DNA of 44,640 bases from Chara braunii (taxonomy: Eukaryota > Streptophyta > Charophyceae > Charales > Characeae), in assembly GCA_003427395.1 (NCBI GenBank), contig BFEA01000335.1:289055-333694 (forward strand), given 5' to 3'. The position numbers were made by a program, and so were the translations under genes. Each line of letters opens with the position of its first letter. Positions within the stretch are counted from its first letter, which is position 1. Below, piece by piece: positions 11,258 through 20,960 of this stretch. The notes under the pieces are model-generated. The model was not told where the DNA came from. It made no database searches and saw nothing but the letters and a program-made list of their open reading frames with translations.

Positions 11258-11734
11258 CTAACCTCCACCTCCTCACCACTTAGACCTACCCCTACTACTA
11301 ATTACTAAATCACGAGTGGGTCTGACAGTTGCTGACTGCTGATTACCTTCCCAGAATTATATACGTATATATATATATTTTAAACAACCGGACTGGTTGC
11401 TGACTCTAATCAACCGAGTGTGTGATAACTTAGACCAGCCCAACAGCAGCGACACCAGGATAATGGAGGTTCCAATCACCAAGACAAGTCAGCAAGCAAT
11501 ACAGGTTTAAAGGGGGGAATGCACTTCTCTCCAATGAACGTTCCATTGATGAAGCTCCATGGCCGCTCGAATGCTCCAACGCAGCAGCAACAGGTACGTA
11601 ATCAAGCCACTTCTTCTTCGGCCTTCTTCTTTCCCCCCTTCGTCAGTCTTCTCCCCACTCAACTCACTCTCTTATCTCCCTCCTTGCCGGCTTTAATCGT
11701 TGCCAGCGATGTCCAATCGGTGTAATGAGCTACT

Positions 11735-11746
11735 GCTCCGATACCA
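11735..11746 (-). other. Primer-binding site, initiator tRNA-Met type
   Basis: On the minus strand the sequence is TGGTATCGGAGC, beginning 3 bp after the LTR terminus TTCATTGCA. It differs by one base from TGGTATCAGAGC, the common plant LTR-retrotransposon site complementary to the 3' end of initiator tRNA-Met. It fixes the orientation of element B and the inner LTR boundary. Confidence 0.85.
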
Positions 11747-12127
11747 GTTTGCAATGAACCTCCTAGTTCAACACCAGTGAGTGCACATATTCACACCACA
11801 AGCATGTATGAGTTCACACCAAATTCACACCGGAGACCAGAGAGATGAAGACCAGGTAGCACAACTTATCATTTCCAGAATGTATTACAAGAGCAATAAG
11901 AGTTCAAGTCACCAGCGCATATCAGCGCATGTCACAGGTAACCAATAACCAGCATGAACTCTCAGGTAAGTAACTCCTCCTCTCTGCTCTTCTCTCTTGT
12001 GTAACTCTTCTCCTTACCGGTCTTCTCTCTAGATATGTCCTTGCTGTGTCTTCTCTCCCTACATGTGTGCACAACCACTAGCTTCTACTCAAAGATCTAC
12101 TCTGAATACACCCACTGTCTACTCTAC

Positions 12128-13581
12128 TGTTACATGCTGCGCCTGCACACGAGGGCCATTTTCCAGGCCCTGCGTCCCTCAGGCTGAAAGCCTGAAAACC
12201 AGGGCCTACAGGCCCCGTGTCTGTTCAGCTCGAAAGCCTGAAAACAAGGGCCTACAGGCCCCGTGTCAGTTTCAGCCTGAAAGCCTGAAAACAAGGGCCT
12301 ACAGGCCCCGTGTCAGTTTCAGCCTGNAAGGGCCTACAGGCCCCGTGTCAGTTTCAGCCTGAAAGCCTGAAAACAAGGGCCTACAGGCCCCGTGTCAGTT
12401 TCAGCCTGAAAGCCTGCAAACCAGGGCCTACAGGCCACGTGTCGTTTCAGCCTGAAAGCCTGAAAACGAGGGCCTACAGGCCCTGTGTCGTTTCAGGCTA
12501 AATCAGGGCCTTTCCGGCCCTGAGTATTTTCAGCCTGAAACTGAGGACCATTTTCAGGCCCTCATCAGTTCAACCTGCCCCGAAACTCAGGCACCAGACC
12601 AGGGTTTTAGCTCAGGCCATTTTCGGCCTATTTTCAATACAACCTTTGTTTGAGCTTCAACCCCACGGTCTGGCCCGTTTTGGCATTGGCAAGAGCAGCC
12701 TCCGGGACGGGCCAGCACTATAAGACTGGCCCGCCCTGCAGGCTGCAGGTAGTTGGGAGGTAGTTCATAGGTACTTCCCAGGCACTTCACATGCAGTTCA
12801 GGAGGCAGGAGGCAGTAGTCTTCGGGATTCGGCAGCAGCACTCTGGAGGAGCGCTGCAGGAGTAGTAGTAGCGTTAGCATTAGTCTTCAGTGCTGGGCGC
12901 TAGTAGCGTAGCTGTAGTCTTCAGCGCTGGGCGGCATAGCTAGGGTAGTACTAGAGAGAGAGAGATTGGGCGGAGGCCAGGGATACTTACCTGCAGTGCT
13001 GTTGCTCCAGCTTCGTCTTCGAGGTACCTGCAGCACAGCGCCAACTTCACAGGTTAGTACCTGGATTGTGAGAGAGAGAGAGTTCTTCTTCCTCCTCTTC
13101 TCAGTCCACCATCTCCTTCTCACCCTCTCGCTATCTGACTTCACTGCATCAGCAGACTACGAGAGAGAGGGAGAGAGCTTGGTGACATTTGGATCCAGAC
13201 TCGACATTCGACTTCAGACATATCGAAGAGGGATTATTTGGGACTTGTAACGAGACTTGGTGTTGACGACTTTCCCATCTCCCCCTTCCTCTTCTTCGTC
13301 TGATCCCCTCCTCTTCGTCTGTGTATGTCTGGACCTGGCGCCTCTTTTCTGTGTACAGCGCCAGGCCCCTTCACACTTTGTGATGGGCGTGATGTATGTT
13401 TGGTCTGCGTTGAAACATTGCTTGGGCTAGTCATTGGTACTCTAGCATTCTGCTTCGCTATCTTATACTACGTGAATTGCTTGTCGAGATTCTACTTGCA
13501 ATGCATTGTCCATTCAGTCCTTTTTATCACATTGCGGATCCTCGGTTATTATGTTCATCGCCCAACTGAGCATGTAACACT
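12128..13581 (+). mobile_element. Solo LTR of the E/F family nested in the element B LTR
   Basis: 1,454 bp, starting TGTTACATGC and ending GCATGTAACA (a perfect 10-bp terminal inverted repeat with TG...CA ends), flanked by the 4-bp duplication CTAC. No internal coding region is present. The first 23 bp equal the LTR start of element E (17,304 leftward on the minus strand), and the 3' end (ATTGCGGATCC...GAGCATG) matches the E and F LTR ends. Recombination between two LTRs of one element normally leaves such a solo LTR. It is longer than the E and F LTRs (about 1.2 kb), partly because of the 47-bp array at 12,170-12,500. Confidence 0.92.
12170..12500 (+). repeat. 47-bp tandem repeat inside the solo LTR
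   Basis: About six to seven units combine GCCTGAAAGCCTGAAAAC with the hairpin-forming GGGCCTACAGGCCC. An ambiguous base lies at 12,327, in a shortened unit. The matching start of the E and F LTRs has no such array, so it expanded within this copy or subfamily. Confidence 0.9.
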
Positions 13582-14518
13582 ACTAATCCCTCTGAAGTCT
13601 ACTACTAGCGGCTAGTACTAACACTTCTGCACTGGTGCAGCTATGGCTGCCTTCTCCCTGCCCGCGCTAACTTCCTCTCTCTCTCTCATTTAGCACAGCA
13701 CTCTGGCCTGAGCGCTCTGCTCCTCACTTCAGCGCACAAGTGCACCAGCACTTCCACACTTCTTACGAATGAGCAATCTGCCCGAATGTGCGGCTGGCCA
13801 GTCCTTTTGTGGTCTTGGTTTCCACTTCAACTCGTGCCAGCCTCTGTTTCTTGGGTCCTGACTGGTTCCGGTACCACATCCCCACGGCCTGTCTGCTTCT
13901 GAATGTCAAGGCCTGGAACCTTCCCGAATTTCCATTGGACTGCTGCTGCTTGGGCCTTTGAGTCGTGACTTTTCACTTGCAAACATAACTTTTGACTGTG
14001 GACAGTGACTCCTGCCTGTGGGTCACGACTTTTGCCCATGATGCTGCCTTTTACTCGTGGTATGTGACTCTTCAATATGACTTTTCATCATGAGACGTGA
14101 CTCCTGCCTTTGAGACATGACTCTTGCTTGTGAGTCTTCTTTTTCACTCGTGGGATGTGACTCTTCTAAATGACTTTTTATTATGGAACGTGACTCTTGT
14201 CCCTGACATGTGACTGTTTGCTGGGTGCCTGTTGGACCAGACTGCTGAGGTACCCGACTGTGACTTTTCTGAGTTTAACAACTCGGCCTTTTCTTGACCT
14301 GGGCATTCTGACCCTGAGATCCGAAATTGGGGCCTGAATCGTGGAAGGCCTTTCAGAGCATTGCCCCTCGGAGCAAGGGTAACACTTCATCAGGAATTGT
14401 CCAGGTATTCTGATTAAGGGAGAAAGGGAGAAAGGGAGAAAAAGGAAGAAAAAAGGAGTCTCATGCTGTGGCAAATTGAGCACGACTGTCTTAGGAGGCA
14501 AGATAGGGTGAGGATTAC

Positions 14519-14718
14519 CTTGCCTTGAAGAAGACCGCGATATACTGCACAATAGCCACCATCGCCTATCTTGTGCCTGTCACTAAAGTTGTTTGTGGCT
14601 GCAGCAAGCTCTTTGTACGTGAAAAACCTTGACTTCTCGGTATCTGACGGTCGAAGGTCTATTCCGACATGAACGGCCGTCTCTCCTGCTGTATGCTTCA
14701 GGTCGTTCTCCTCTTTCT
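14519..14718 (-). CDS. Exon of a plant receptor-like kinase (start of kinase domain)
   Basis: The 200-bp exon encodes EKEENDLKH..., then RFFTYKELAAATNNFSDRHK and IGDGGYCAVYRGLLQGK. The motif F(T/S)YKELAAATNNFS followed by a Gly-rich loop and AVYRG is characteristic of plant receptor-like kinases, including the lectin-receptor type. The exon is bounded by an acceptor (TGCACTGCAG, AG at 14,719-14,720) and a donor (GGCAAG/GTAATC, GT at 14,517-14,518), both on the minus strand and phase-compatible with the protein. In the Gly-rich loop the third Gly (GxGxxG) is replaced by Cys (GDGGYC). The remaining kinase subdomains are not found in the window. Element B is inserted 163 bp beyond the donor. This may be a live gene with a long intron or a gene fragment. 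Confidence 0.75.
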
Positions 14719-15738
14719 CTGCAGTGCATACAGACAAATGCCAGTGCCAAAGAAAGATCATTTGTACTTGAGATTGAGTTGACAAACTCTCATAGAGGAA
14801 GACAGGGAAAGAGAGAAACAAAAACACAAGATGGGTATTCGCAAAAAAGGACCGGCAGCCCGCAGGCCATTCACACCAACTTACCCAACACGAAGACCCC
14901 TTAGATCTAAAGACTCTAAGACGATATCCCCACACACATGGGGTCCAAGTTCGTAGCGCTGTTCGATGAGCCCATGTAGTATTAAGTAGTTGGTTAGGTA
15001 AAGGTTCAAAACGTCTTCACAGATGAATGCATTTTTGTTAGCCTGCTCGAACTGTTTGTGGCACAGTTACAGCAACCTTCTCATTTTGTGGGAGCATTCT
15101 ACCTCTCAAATGGGGCGATGTCGAGAACTTCAATTTCTTCCCATGGTCATCACTCAAACAAACTGAACTGAAGGCAAAACCGTGACAATCAGAATTGGTT
15201 TACACCAAGCTTGTATTGAAGAATCACACCAGCATACTAGATAAAAATGAGAAAGGGTGACGTTCACGTGGGCGCCGGGTTGCACTGAGCAGCTTACAAG
15301 ACATGGCACTCGACAGTGTTCGGTGCAACACGCTGTCATGGCTGAGCCCAGACTCTCCTTCAGCCGCCAAAATTATGCTCCTCGTCACTCCAAAAGAATC
15401 ATGAGCTGAAACTGAATGAATTCTACTCCTAGCTTGTCACTTCTATTGTGCCGATTTTGCCTGGGCCAACAGGGTCCTACCATGCTCTGGGGTAGGGAGT
15501 TATTGATGTATAGGTCCTACAGTCCAATAGCTGCTTAACAGTATTCCGACTTGGAGGTCTCATGTTCCGATATGACAGGCAGCAAACTTCAAAAACAGAA
15601 AATAAAAACTTGTTTCACACCTGGATCAGGTCTCGGACTCAAATCGTCCTAAGCACTCCGGGCATCAGTTCGAAGTCCCTTGAGAACCTATTAAACACAT
15701 CTGCAAACTGAGATACACTTCATTAACAATATAGACGT
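14719..15738. other. No gene recognised
   Basis: Directly upstream (minus strand) of the kinase exon, probably intron or 5' gene sequence. Short frames here do not resemble any family I recognise. Confidence 0.5.
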
Positions 15739-16080
15739 CTAGTAGTGTACATATTCTCCTCCTCCTTTGCTGTTGGAGGCTTCATAATCTCCTATGATTC
15801 GGGGTGCCATCTCCATCAAAGTGCTTCTGTCTACCCGCTCGTCGTCTTCCTCTTCCGACTGGTATCGGAACTGGACTCTGTAAATCCTGCTAGGCATTCC
15901 TCTTGGTCTCCGCACATATCGGTCATGAACGATCTTCCCCACATCTGCCCTTCCGTCCAAGGTGGGTGGATGGATACTTTCTGTACCCTTGAGCCTGGAT
16001 GGTGTGTACGGCAAAGCATGGAAAACAGAGTAAGTTGTAGCATGCCTCGAGGCCCCTACACGGGTCCTTTGGCCCGCCAT
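15739..16080 (-). pseudogene. Integrase C-terminal tail with chromodomain-like end (fragment)
   Basis: The frame includes YSVFHALPYTPSRLKG, HPPTLDGRADVGKIVHDRYV and SRIYRVQFRYQSEEEDDE. These align with the end of the element B integrase (VFHASKLL..., MIHPDMDGKYDVDRIV, QYKVRFAYQEPSEDRW). Nothing of the catalytic core is present. The fragment starts about 25 bp from the outer end of the LTR of element E, so E may have inserted into an older element here, or a deletion joined them. Confidence 0.75.
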
Positions 16081-16106
16081 GGTATCTAGGGGGCCTTATC
16101 GTGACT

Positions 16107-17304
16107 TGATACATGCCCAGTTGGGCAATGCAGGTAGAGCCAAGGATCCGCAATGTGATGAAAAGGACTGAATGGACAATGCAATGTCAGTGGAACATCA
16201 ACAAGCAATGAACACCCTGATACATACAAAATGGCACATAGTAGCGCAGTGGAAGACTTTAGGATAAGTCCTGACCTGACCGGGACTGACACAACATCCC
16301 ATCATACATCACACATGTGAGAGGAGGAGGAGGGACCGCACACAAAGAAGAAAGGTCCCTCCTTGTACACGCACATGGGGAGGTACCACAGATGAGAGAT
16401 GGGGGGAAGAGGAGAGACGAGGATGGAGGCGAGGGACAAGACCGAGATCGCAATAGCGAAATCCAAAAATAGTCCCTTGCCGATGTCCAATCAATGTCTG
16501 CCTCAGAAATGTCGAATCAGGTCCTGGGCGCAATGCCCACTGTAACCTCTGCCTGTATCCTCTCTCACTCTCTTATCTGAAGAAGAAGAAGATGAGGATG
16601 AAGAAGGAGGAGGAGGAAGGAGGAAGGAGGAGAGATGGAGGGCGAGAAGGGAGAAGAAAATGTCACCCTCCTCGCTGCCTCACCTGCAGGTAACGGCCAC
16701 CGTATTGACTGTTGTGGTTGTCCAGTGCAGGTACCGCGTGGAGATCCCAGCTATGGCACCAGGTAAGTTCGCCACTACGGGTATGGCCTCCGCCTCTCAC
16801 TCCCACCTAGGCCTCTCCTTCCAGACTCGCAGTGCAGCGCCCACAATAGTGCAGCCTCCATCCAGCAGCGTGTCGCCCAAGAAGTGAGCTACCGAACTGT
16901 CCAGTTCCCAGGGTGTGGCCCAGCTATATACTGCGCTGGGCCCTACTGGGTAGGCTGCTGTGTGGCCTAGAATGGCCTGCACGGTCGGGGCCCCTACCGG
17001 GTGCCCAGACCGTGCTGCTGATGCAGCAAGGCGCAAAACTGCGCCTGGGCCTGTTTGGCCCTGCCTTCGGTGCACCCAGCCCAAGGCCGTGCCTTAGAGA
17101 CTACAAGTCCGAAACGGCGTCTGAACCGACAAAAAAGGACAGCACATTCAAATAAATAAATAAATGCTCTCTTAGGTTGAACCTGCGGCCTGAAAGGCCG
17201 CTGTGGGCTTCCAGGGTGCGCGCTGGATGGCGCGCGGCCTGGGGAACCTTTTAGCAACTGCGGGCCCCTCAAACGGCGCCCGTGTGCAGGCGCAGCATGT
17301 AACC
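16107..17304 (-). repeat. 3' LTR of element E
   Basis: On the minus strand the LTR starts (T)GTTACATGCTGCGCCTGCAC directly after a long G-tract and ends GGGCATGTATCA. About 1.2 kb, like the F LTR. Terminal sequences match the solo LTR at 12,128-13,581. It contains AG-rich tracts and several small hairpins, such as GGCGCAAAACTGCGCC. Confidence 0.88.
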
Positions 17305-17320
17305 CCCCCCCCCCCTCCTT
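17303..17320 (-). other. Polypurine tract of element E
   Basis: On the minus strand AAGGA followed by a G-run lies immediately before the 3' LTR. Element F has the equivalent tract (CAGGAGGGGGGGG) before its LTR. Such tracts prime plus-strand cDNA synthesis. Confidence 0.8.
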
Positions 17321-18495
17321 ATGAAGTCGAGCCGGGTCGAGGTCGAAGCTGACGATCTGAAGGTGGAACCTGGATTCGGGTGCGACGGGGAGCCGAAGAT
17401 ACCGGCTTGCCTTGCAACTTGCGTTCGTAGCGTGCGAGAAGATCCGGAGCTGTTGCTTGCAGTTCCGCACGGGTCAACCAACGATCAGCTTTGTGGGTGC
17501 AGTACGCAAAGTGTACCAAGTATTCGGTCGGCCTGTTGCCGTAGCGTCGCTGGGAGATGATGTCGCCAACCTCTTGAAAACCGTCCATAGAGGGTGGGTC
17601 TTGCGATCGTCGCCCGGTAAAGTCGCAATGTCCCGCTGGCGTGTAAAGAGCCAACATGGAGCAGTGAAAGACCGGGTAGACGGGCAAGTGGACGGGCACC
17701 TGAATGACAAAGGAAGGTCCTTCGGTTGCATCCCCAGCAGGTGCCACGATCGGCCAGGGCCCCATCCATTTCGGGAGGAGCTTGCGAAAGATATCTTGTT
17801 TGAGGCTGAATTCCGCGGTGGGAACCCACACGAGGTCGCTGGCGCGCAATGGACAAGGAAGACGCGGGAGATTGGCCAGTTGGCTCATGCATTGCTGCGT
17901 CTTTGCCATCTCGTCGCCCTTGCATACGACGCAAGAAAAGAAGATGGCCGTCGCCCTCGGCCGCCCGTGGAATGATTGTGTCCAACGGAGAGGTGATCGG
18001 TGAGCCGTGCTCGAACTCAAAGGGCGACATCCCAATAGGCGGATGGATAGACGAGTTGTATGCCAACTCGACATCCAGCAGCCACTCCACCCGATCCTTT
18101 TGGCCGGGACGAATGAGAGTGCGAAGGAGAACCTGTGCGGTCTGATGAGCCCTCTCCGTTTGGCCATCAGTTTGGGGGTGGCGAGACGAACTCGACTTGA
18201 GAGATGAGCCCCATTGTTTGATGACCGCCAACCAAAAATCGGACATGAACCGAGTGTCGCGGTCGCAAACAATTTCCTTGGGGTAACCCTTGGTTCGAAT
18301 CCAACCGGCGTAAAGAACCTCGGCTAACTCCGGTGCCTTGGCATGATAGCAGCAAGGCAAAAACATGGAAAAGTTGGTGAGTCGGTCAACCACTGTGAGA
18401 ATCCCATCCACACCGGTCTTGTGCTTGGAGAACGTCCCGGTAATGTTCATGGCAATCGCTTCCCTTCGGCGCAAGGGGACCGATAATGGTCGCAA
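17319..18495 (-). pseudogene. Integrase catalytic core, C-terminus and tail, element E
   Basis: The first part (18,495 to about 17,950) has the catalytic core: VVDRLTNFSMFLP, KGYPKEIVCDRDTRFMSDFW and HPQTDGQTERAH. After a frameshift near 17,940 the other frame carries ASDLVWVPTAEF, KWMGPWPIV, YPVFHCSML and the chromodomain-like end (VGDIISQRRY...YLVHFAYC...DRW). The first catalytic Asp is replaced by Asn (AMNITG; codon 18,445-18,447), whereas element F keeps Asp (AMDITG). The protein is thus inactive even apart from the frameshift. It ends directly before the polypurine tract. Confidence 0.88.
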
Positions 18496-19265
18496 CTCGT
18501 CGTATGGACGATGATTGCGGGATTTGCAGCGTCGGCAAACCTCGCATGACTCGCAATAGCGTCTGACGTCATCGAGGAGGTCGGGCCATCAAAAGCACTC
18601 GCGAAGTCTGACAATCGTTTGATTGACCCCAAAGTGTCTGGTGGTGGGAGCATCATGGAACTCGCCAAGAAGCCGCGTACGCAAGTGAGAGTCACCTGGC
18701 ACGCAAAGAAGGTCCTTCCCCCGCATGTGGACAAGCAAGTACCCCTCTTGGATCTGGTAGTAAGAAGGCGCCTGATTAGGAGAGGAGCAATTCACGTACT
18801 TGTCGCGAAACTCTACGTCGGCTTGGTAGCCACAGATGAAATATCCCGCAGGTTGTCATTGATCTCGAAGGTCGAATAGACTGCGGTACAATGATCCAGA
18901 CGTCGTGAGAGAGCATCCACAAAACGGTTTGACTTCCCCGGGATGTGATCCGGAAAGAAGTCAAACTGGTCGATGAAAGCCATCCAATGGGCGATGGTGC
19001 TATTGACAGTGTATTGGGCCTTGTAGAAGACCAACGGATTGTTGTCCGTTACCCATCGGAATTGACTTCAACCAAGGAGGAAGTGTCGCCACCACTTGAG
19101 CGCGTGGACGAAGGCTAGGAGCTCCTTCTTGCGTGCATCATCAATTGAGTGCACGACGTGCACTTTCTTGCTGAAGTATTTAACCGGGTGCCAGTCCAAG
19201 CCATCGTGTTGTTCGAGGACGGCACCAATGCCATAGTCGGGCGCATCCGTAGTAACGTTGTCGTA
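18496..19265 (-). pseudogene. RNase H and integrase zinc domain, element E (5' truncated)
   Basis: Pieces in several frames show the RNase H part (DAPDYGIGAVLEQHDG, VKYFSKKVHVVHSIDD, ALKWWRHFLLG), the connection (FDFFPDHIPGKSNRFVDALS) and the zinc finger (GEFHDAPTTRHFG...YCESCEVCRRCKS). A TGA at 18,589 replaces Trp of the RERFWWP motif seen in F. Homology to element F stops near 19,265, so RT, protease, gag and the 5' LTR are missing. Confidence 0.82.
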
Positions 19266-20160
19266 GCAAACACCCTTACAAGGGTATTTGCCGTCCTTAT
19301 AAAGGTCACACTGGGTGCGCCCTTGATAAAGGTAACGTGCTGATGGGACAAATCCCGTCAGGATGCTTACCTCAGTGATCTCGCTTCTGGCGAGAGTCGG
19401 AGCCAAATTCAAGCGAATTAGAGAGTGTGTGGGGCACGCATTATTGCGTTGCACGGTAGGATGACCGTTTAAGTCAGTGACAATTCTAGGCCGGCGGAAG
19501 ATGTCAATGTCATAAGGTCCAGTTACCTTCTCTGTAGTTTTCTCTTTTTGGTTATATTTTTCTTTTATTTTATAGAGACGAGCTTTACTTCGCGAACCAG
19601 CCCGGCATCTGGTGGGGCTCATCACAAGGGAGATAAAAGATCTAACCTTGCACATGCGCACGAAAAATCGTGTTTGACGACACGTTAAAAAGCGCAGCCT
19701 TGTAAGGCTTAGCATGAGAGAAGTCGGGAGCTTCGGCGGTGCAAATGGTGTGTCCAACGGCTAGGATACCAGACAACCACAAACTTAGGCACGAATGGCT
19801 TCTTCTAACAGCCAGAGGGTTGGTCGGTAAGCCAAGGCAAAGGCTTGGCTTGTGCGGATGGGATCAATCATGGTCCCGCGACTATTCATATGTTGGGTCG
19901 CGCCTATCTAGTTCAGACTTGGGCTTCGCCCTATTGCTTACGGTACTGGACCTCCAGGCGACAGGTTTGAGGTTCGAGGACAGATGATGGAGCAGAGGAG
20001 CACGACCGGCAGAGACTGAGGGGTCGAGGGTCTTAAGAGACTATCCCCCTTGGTTTTGCCGAACGAGCCCAAGCCTGGTAGGTCCTCGTCCTCTTCAATT
20101 CTACTATTTTTAATTTGTTGATTTATTTTTATTATTCTCCATTTTCTCGTCTATTGACCA
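19266..20160. other. Unrecognised sequence between element E and the rRNA-like region
   Basis: Frames here are open by chance and resemble nothing I know. It may include the diverged 5' part of the 28S-like sequence, but I see no convincing conserved block before about 20,165. Confidence 0.4.
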
Positions 20161-20164
20161 GGCC

Positions 20165-20960
20165 GGAAACTGGCTTTGGGACCGACAACAAAGAAGTCCC
20201 GTGAGGGCGGTTGAAAACAACTTTCGGAAGAGAGTTAAAGAGTGCTAGGAAATTATCAAAGCGAGAGGTGGACATACGAAAGTTGTGTATCCACATTTTG
20301 GCGAAGGTAGACGGCGACTGCGTCACCGCAATCTTGACTGGACGTGGGGTGCCTGCCAGCACGGACTATTGTGACCGACATTGTAGTACGGAGTGATTGA
20401 AACCATCCCCTCGGATGGTCGTCACGGTAGTCGAGGACCTTAAGAATATGCCTCTTTGGGCGGACCGTCCTGGTCCCTGCGTATTCACGGTCCTATTTCC
20501 TCTATCCTACCTTGAACGTGGGCAGATGGGTTCAATGCACAGGAGAGTCGACGAGAGATTAGCACACGAGGCCGAAGTAACCTGAGTAATTGAACCTGTG
20601 GAGGGCGCAACGTCCCCAAGACACGATTTGTTGTGAGAGGTTGAGTTGAGCCTGCTCATTAGGGCCCGAAAGAGTATCGAGTTAAGCCTAGGCAAGGCAA
20701 AATTAGGGGGTAACTGGCCCCCTCTGGAATTTGTAACTCACAGCGTTCGTCGGACTTGGATGGAGGGGTGGAAGACTGATGAGCAATCTGATAATCGGCT
20801 CCCCTCGGAGTATCGCACTGCAGATGCTAATGAGCAAATCGTTCGTCGCCCTTGGGTGTAGAGACGAAAAACTAATCTCGAACCGGCATGTGGCTGGTTC
20901 CACCCGAAGTCCTCGAAGTAACCGGAGTTGTTGGAGCCGCTTCCTCATTTTGTCGAACCA
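20165..20960 (+). rRNA. Diverged 28S rRNA-derived sequence (probable pseudogene)
   Basis: Several blocks in the correct order match conserved eukaryotic large-subunit rRNA. At 20,200-20,246 lies CCGTGAGGG...GAAAACAACTTT...AGAGAGTTAAAGAGTGCT. At 20,632-20,670 lies GTGAGAGGTTGAGTTG...AGGGCCCGAAAGAG. At 20,833-20,925 lies GAGCAAATCGTTCGTC...CTTGGGTGTAGAGACGAAAAACTAATC...GTGGCTGGTTCC...CCGAAGT. The last block also occurs, more diverged, 96 bp earlier (20,744-20,811). The pattern is cytosolic, not plastid, in type. Substitutions in normally invariant positions, plus the duplicated block, argue against a working rRNA. It could be an rDNA-derived pseudogene, or DNA from another eukaryote with odd rRNA. 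Confidence 0.75.

Larger units (their letters stand above)
4314..14355 (-). mobile_element. Full-length, inactive Ty3/gypsy chromovirus-like element B
   Basis: Two LTRs begin TGAAAGGCC and end TTCATTGCA on the minus strand. They bound gag, protease, RT, RNase H and integrase in that order, which is the Ty3/gypsy order. GAGC lies just outside both ends (4310-4313 and 14356-14359), a 4-bp target duplication. A primer-binding site lies 3 bp inside the upstream LTR. Without the nested solo LTR and its duplication, the upstream LTR is 1,148 bp against 1,146 bp for the other. Over the first 210 bp the two LTRs differ at about 14 places, so the insertion is not recent. Stops and frameshifts interrupt every domain. 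It lies in what appears to be an intron of a receptor-like kinase gene. Confidence 0.93.
11750..14355 (-). repeat. 5' LTR of element B, split by a solo LTR
   Basis: Segments 11,750-12,127 and 13,582-14,355 together match the LTR at 4,314-5,459. The break lies after CTAC at 12,124-12,127, repeated at 13,582-13,585. The outer end is followed by GAGC, the right target duplication of element B. Confidence 0.92.

Noticed and set aside
12170-12500. CRISPR-like regular repeats
   Set aside because: Units abut without unique spacers, lie inside an LTR, and the DNA is eukaryotic.
13234-13615. Open frames within the solo LTR
   Set aside because: They cross LTR sequence with defined ends and have no conserved domain.
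19266-19757. Upstream part of a 229-codon frame joined to the element E RNase H
   Set aside because: Homology to the family ends near 19,265; the rest is chance read-through.
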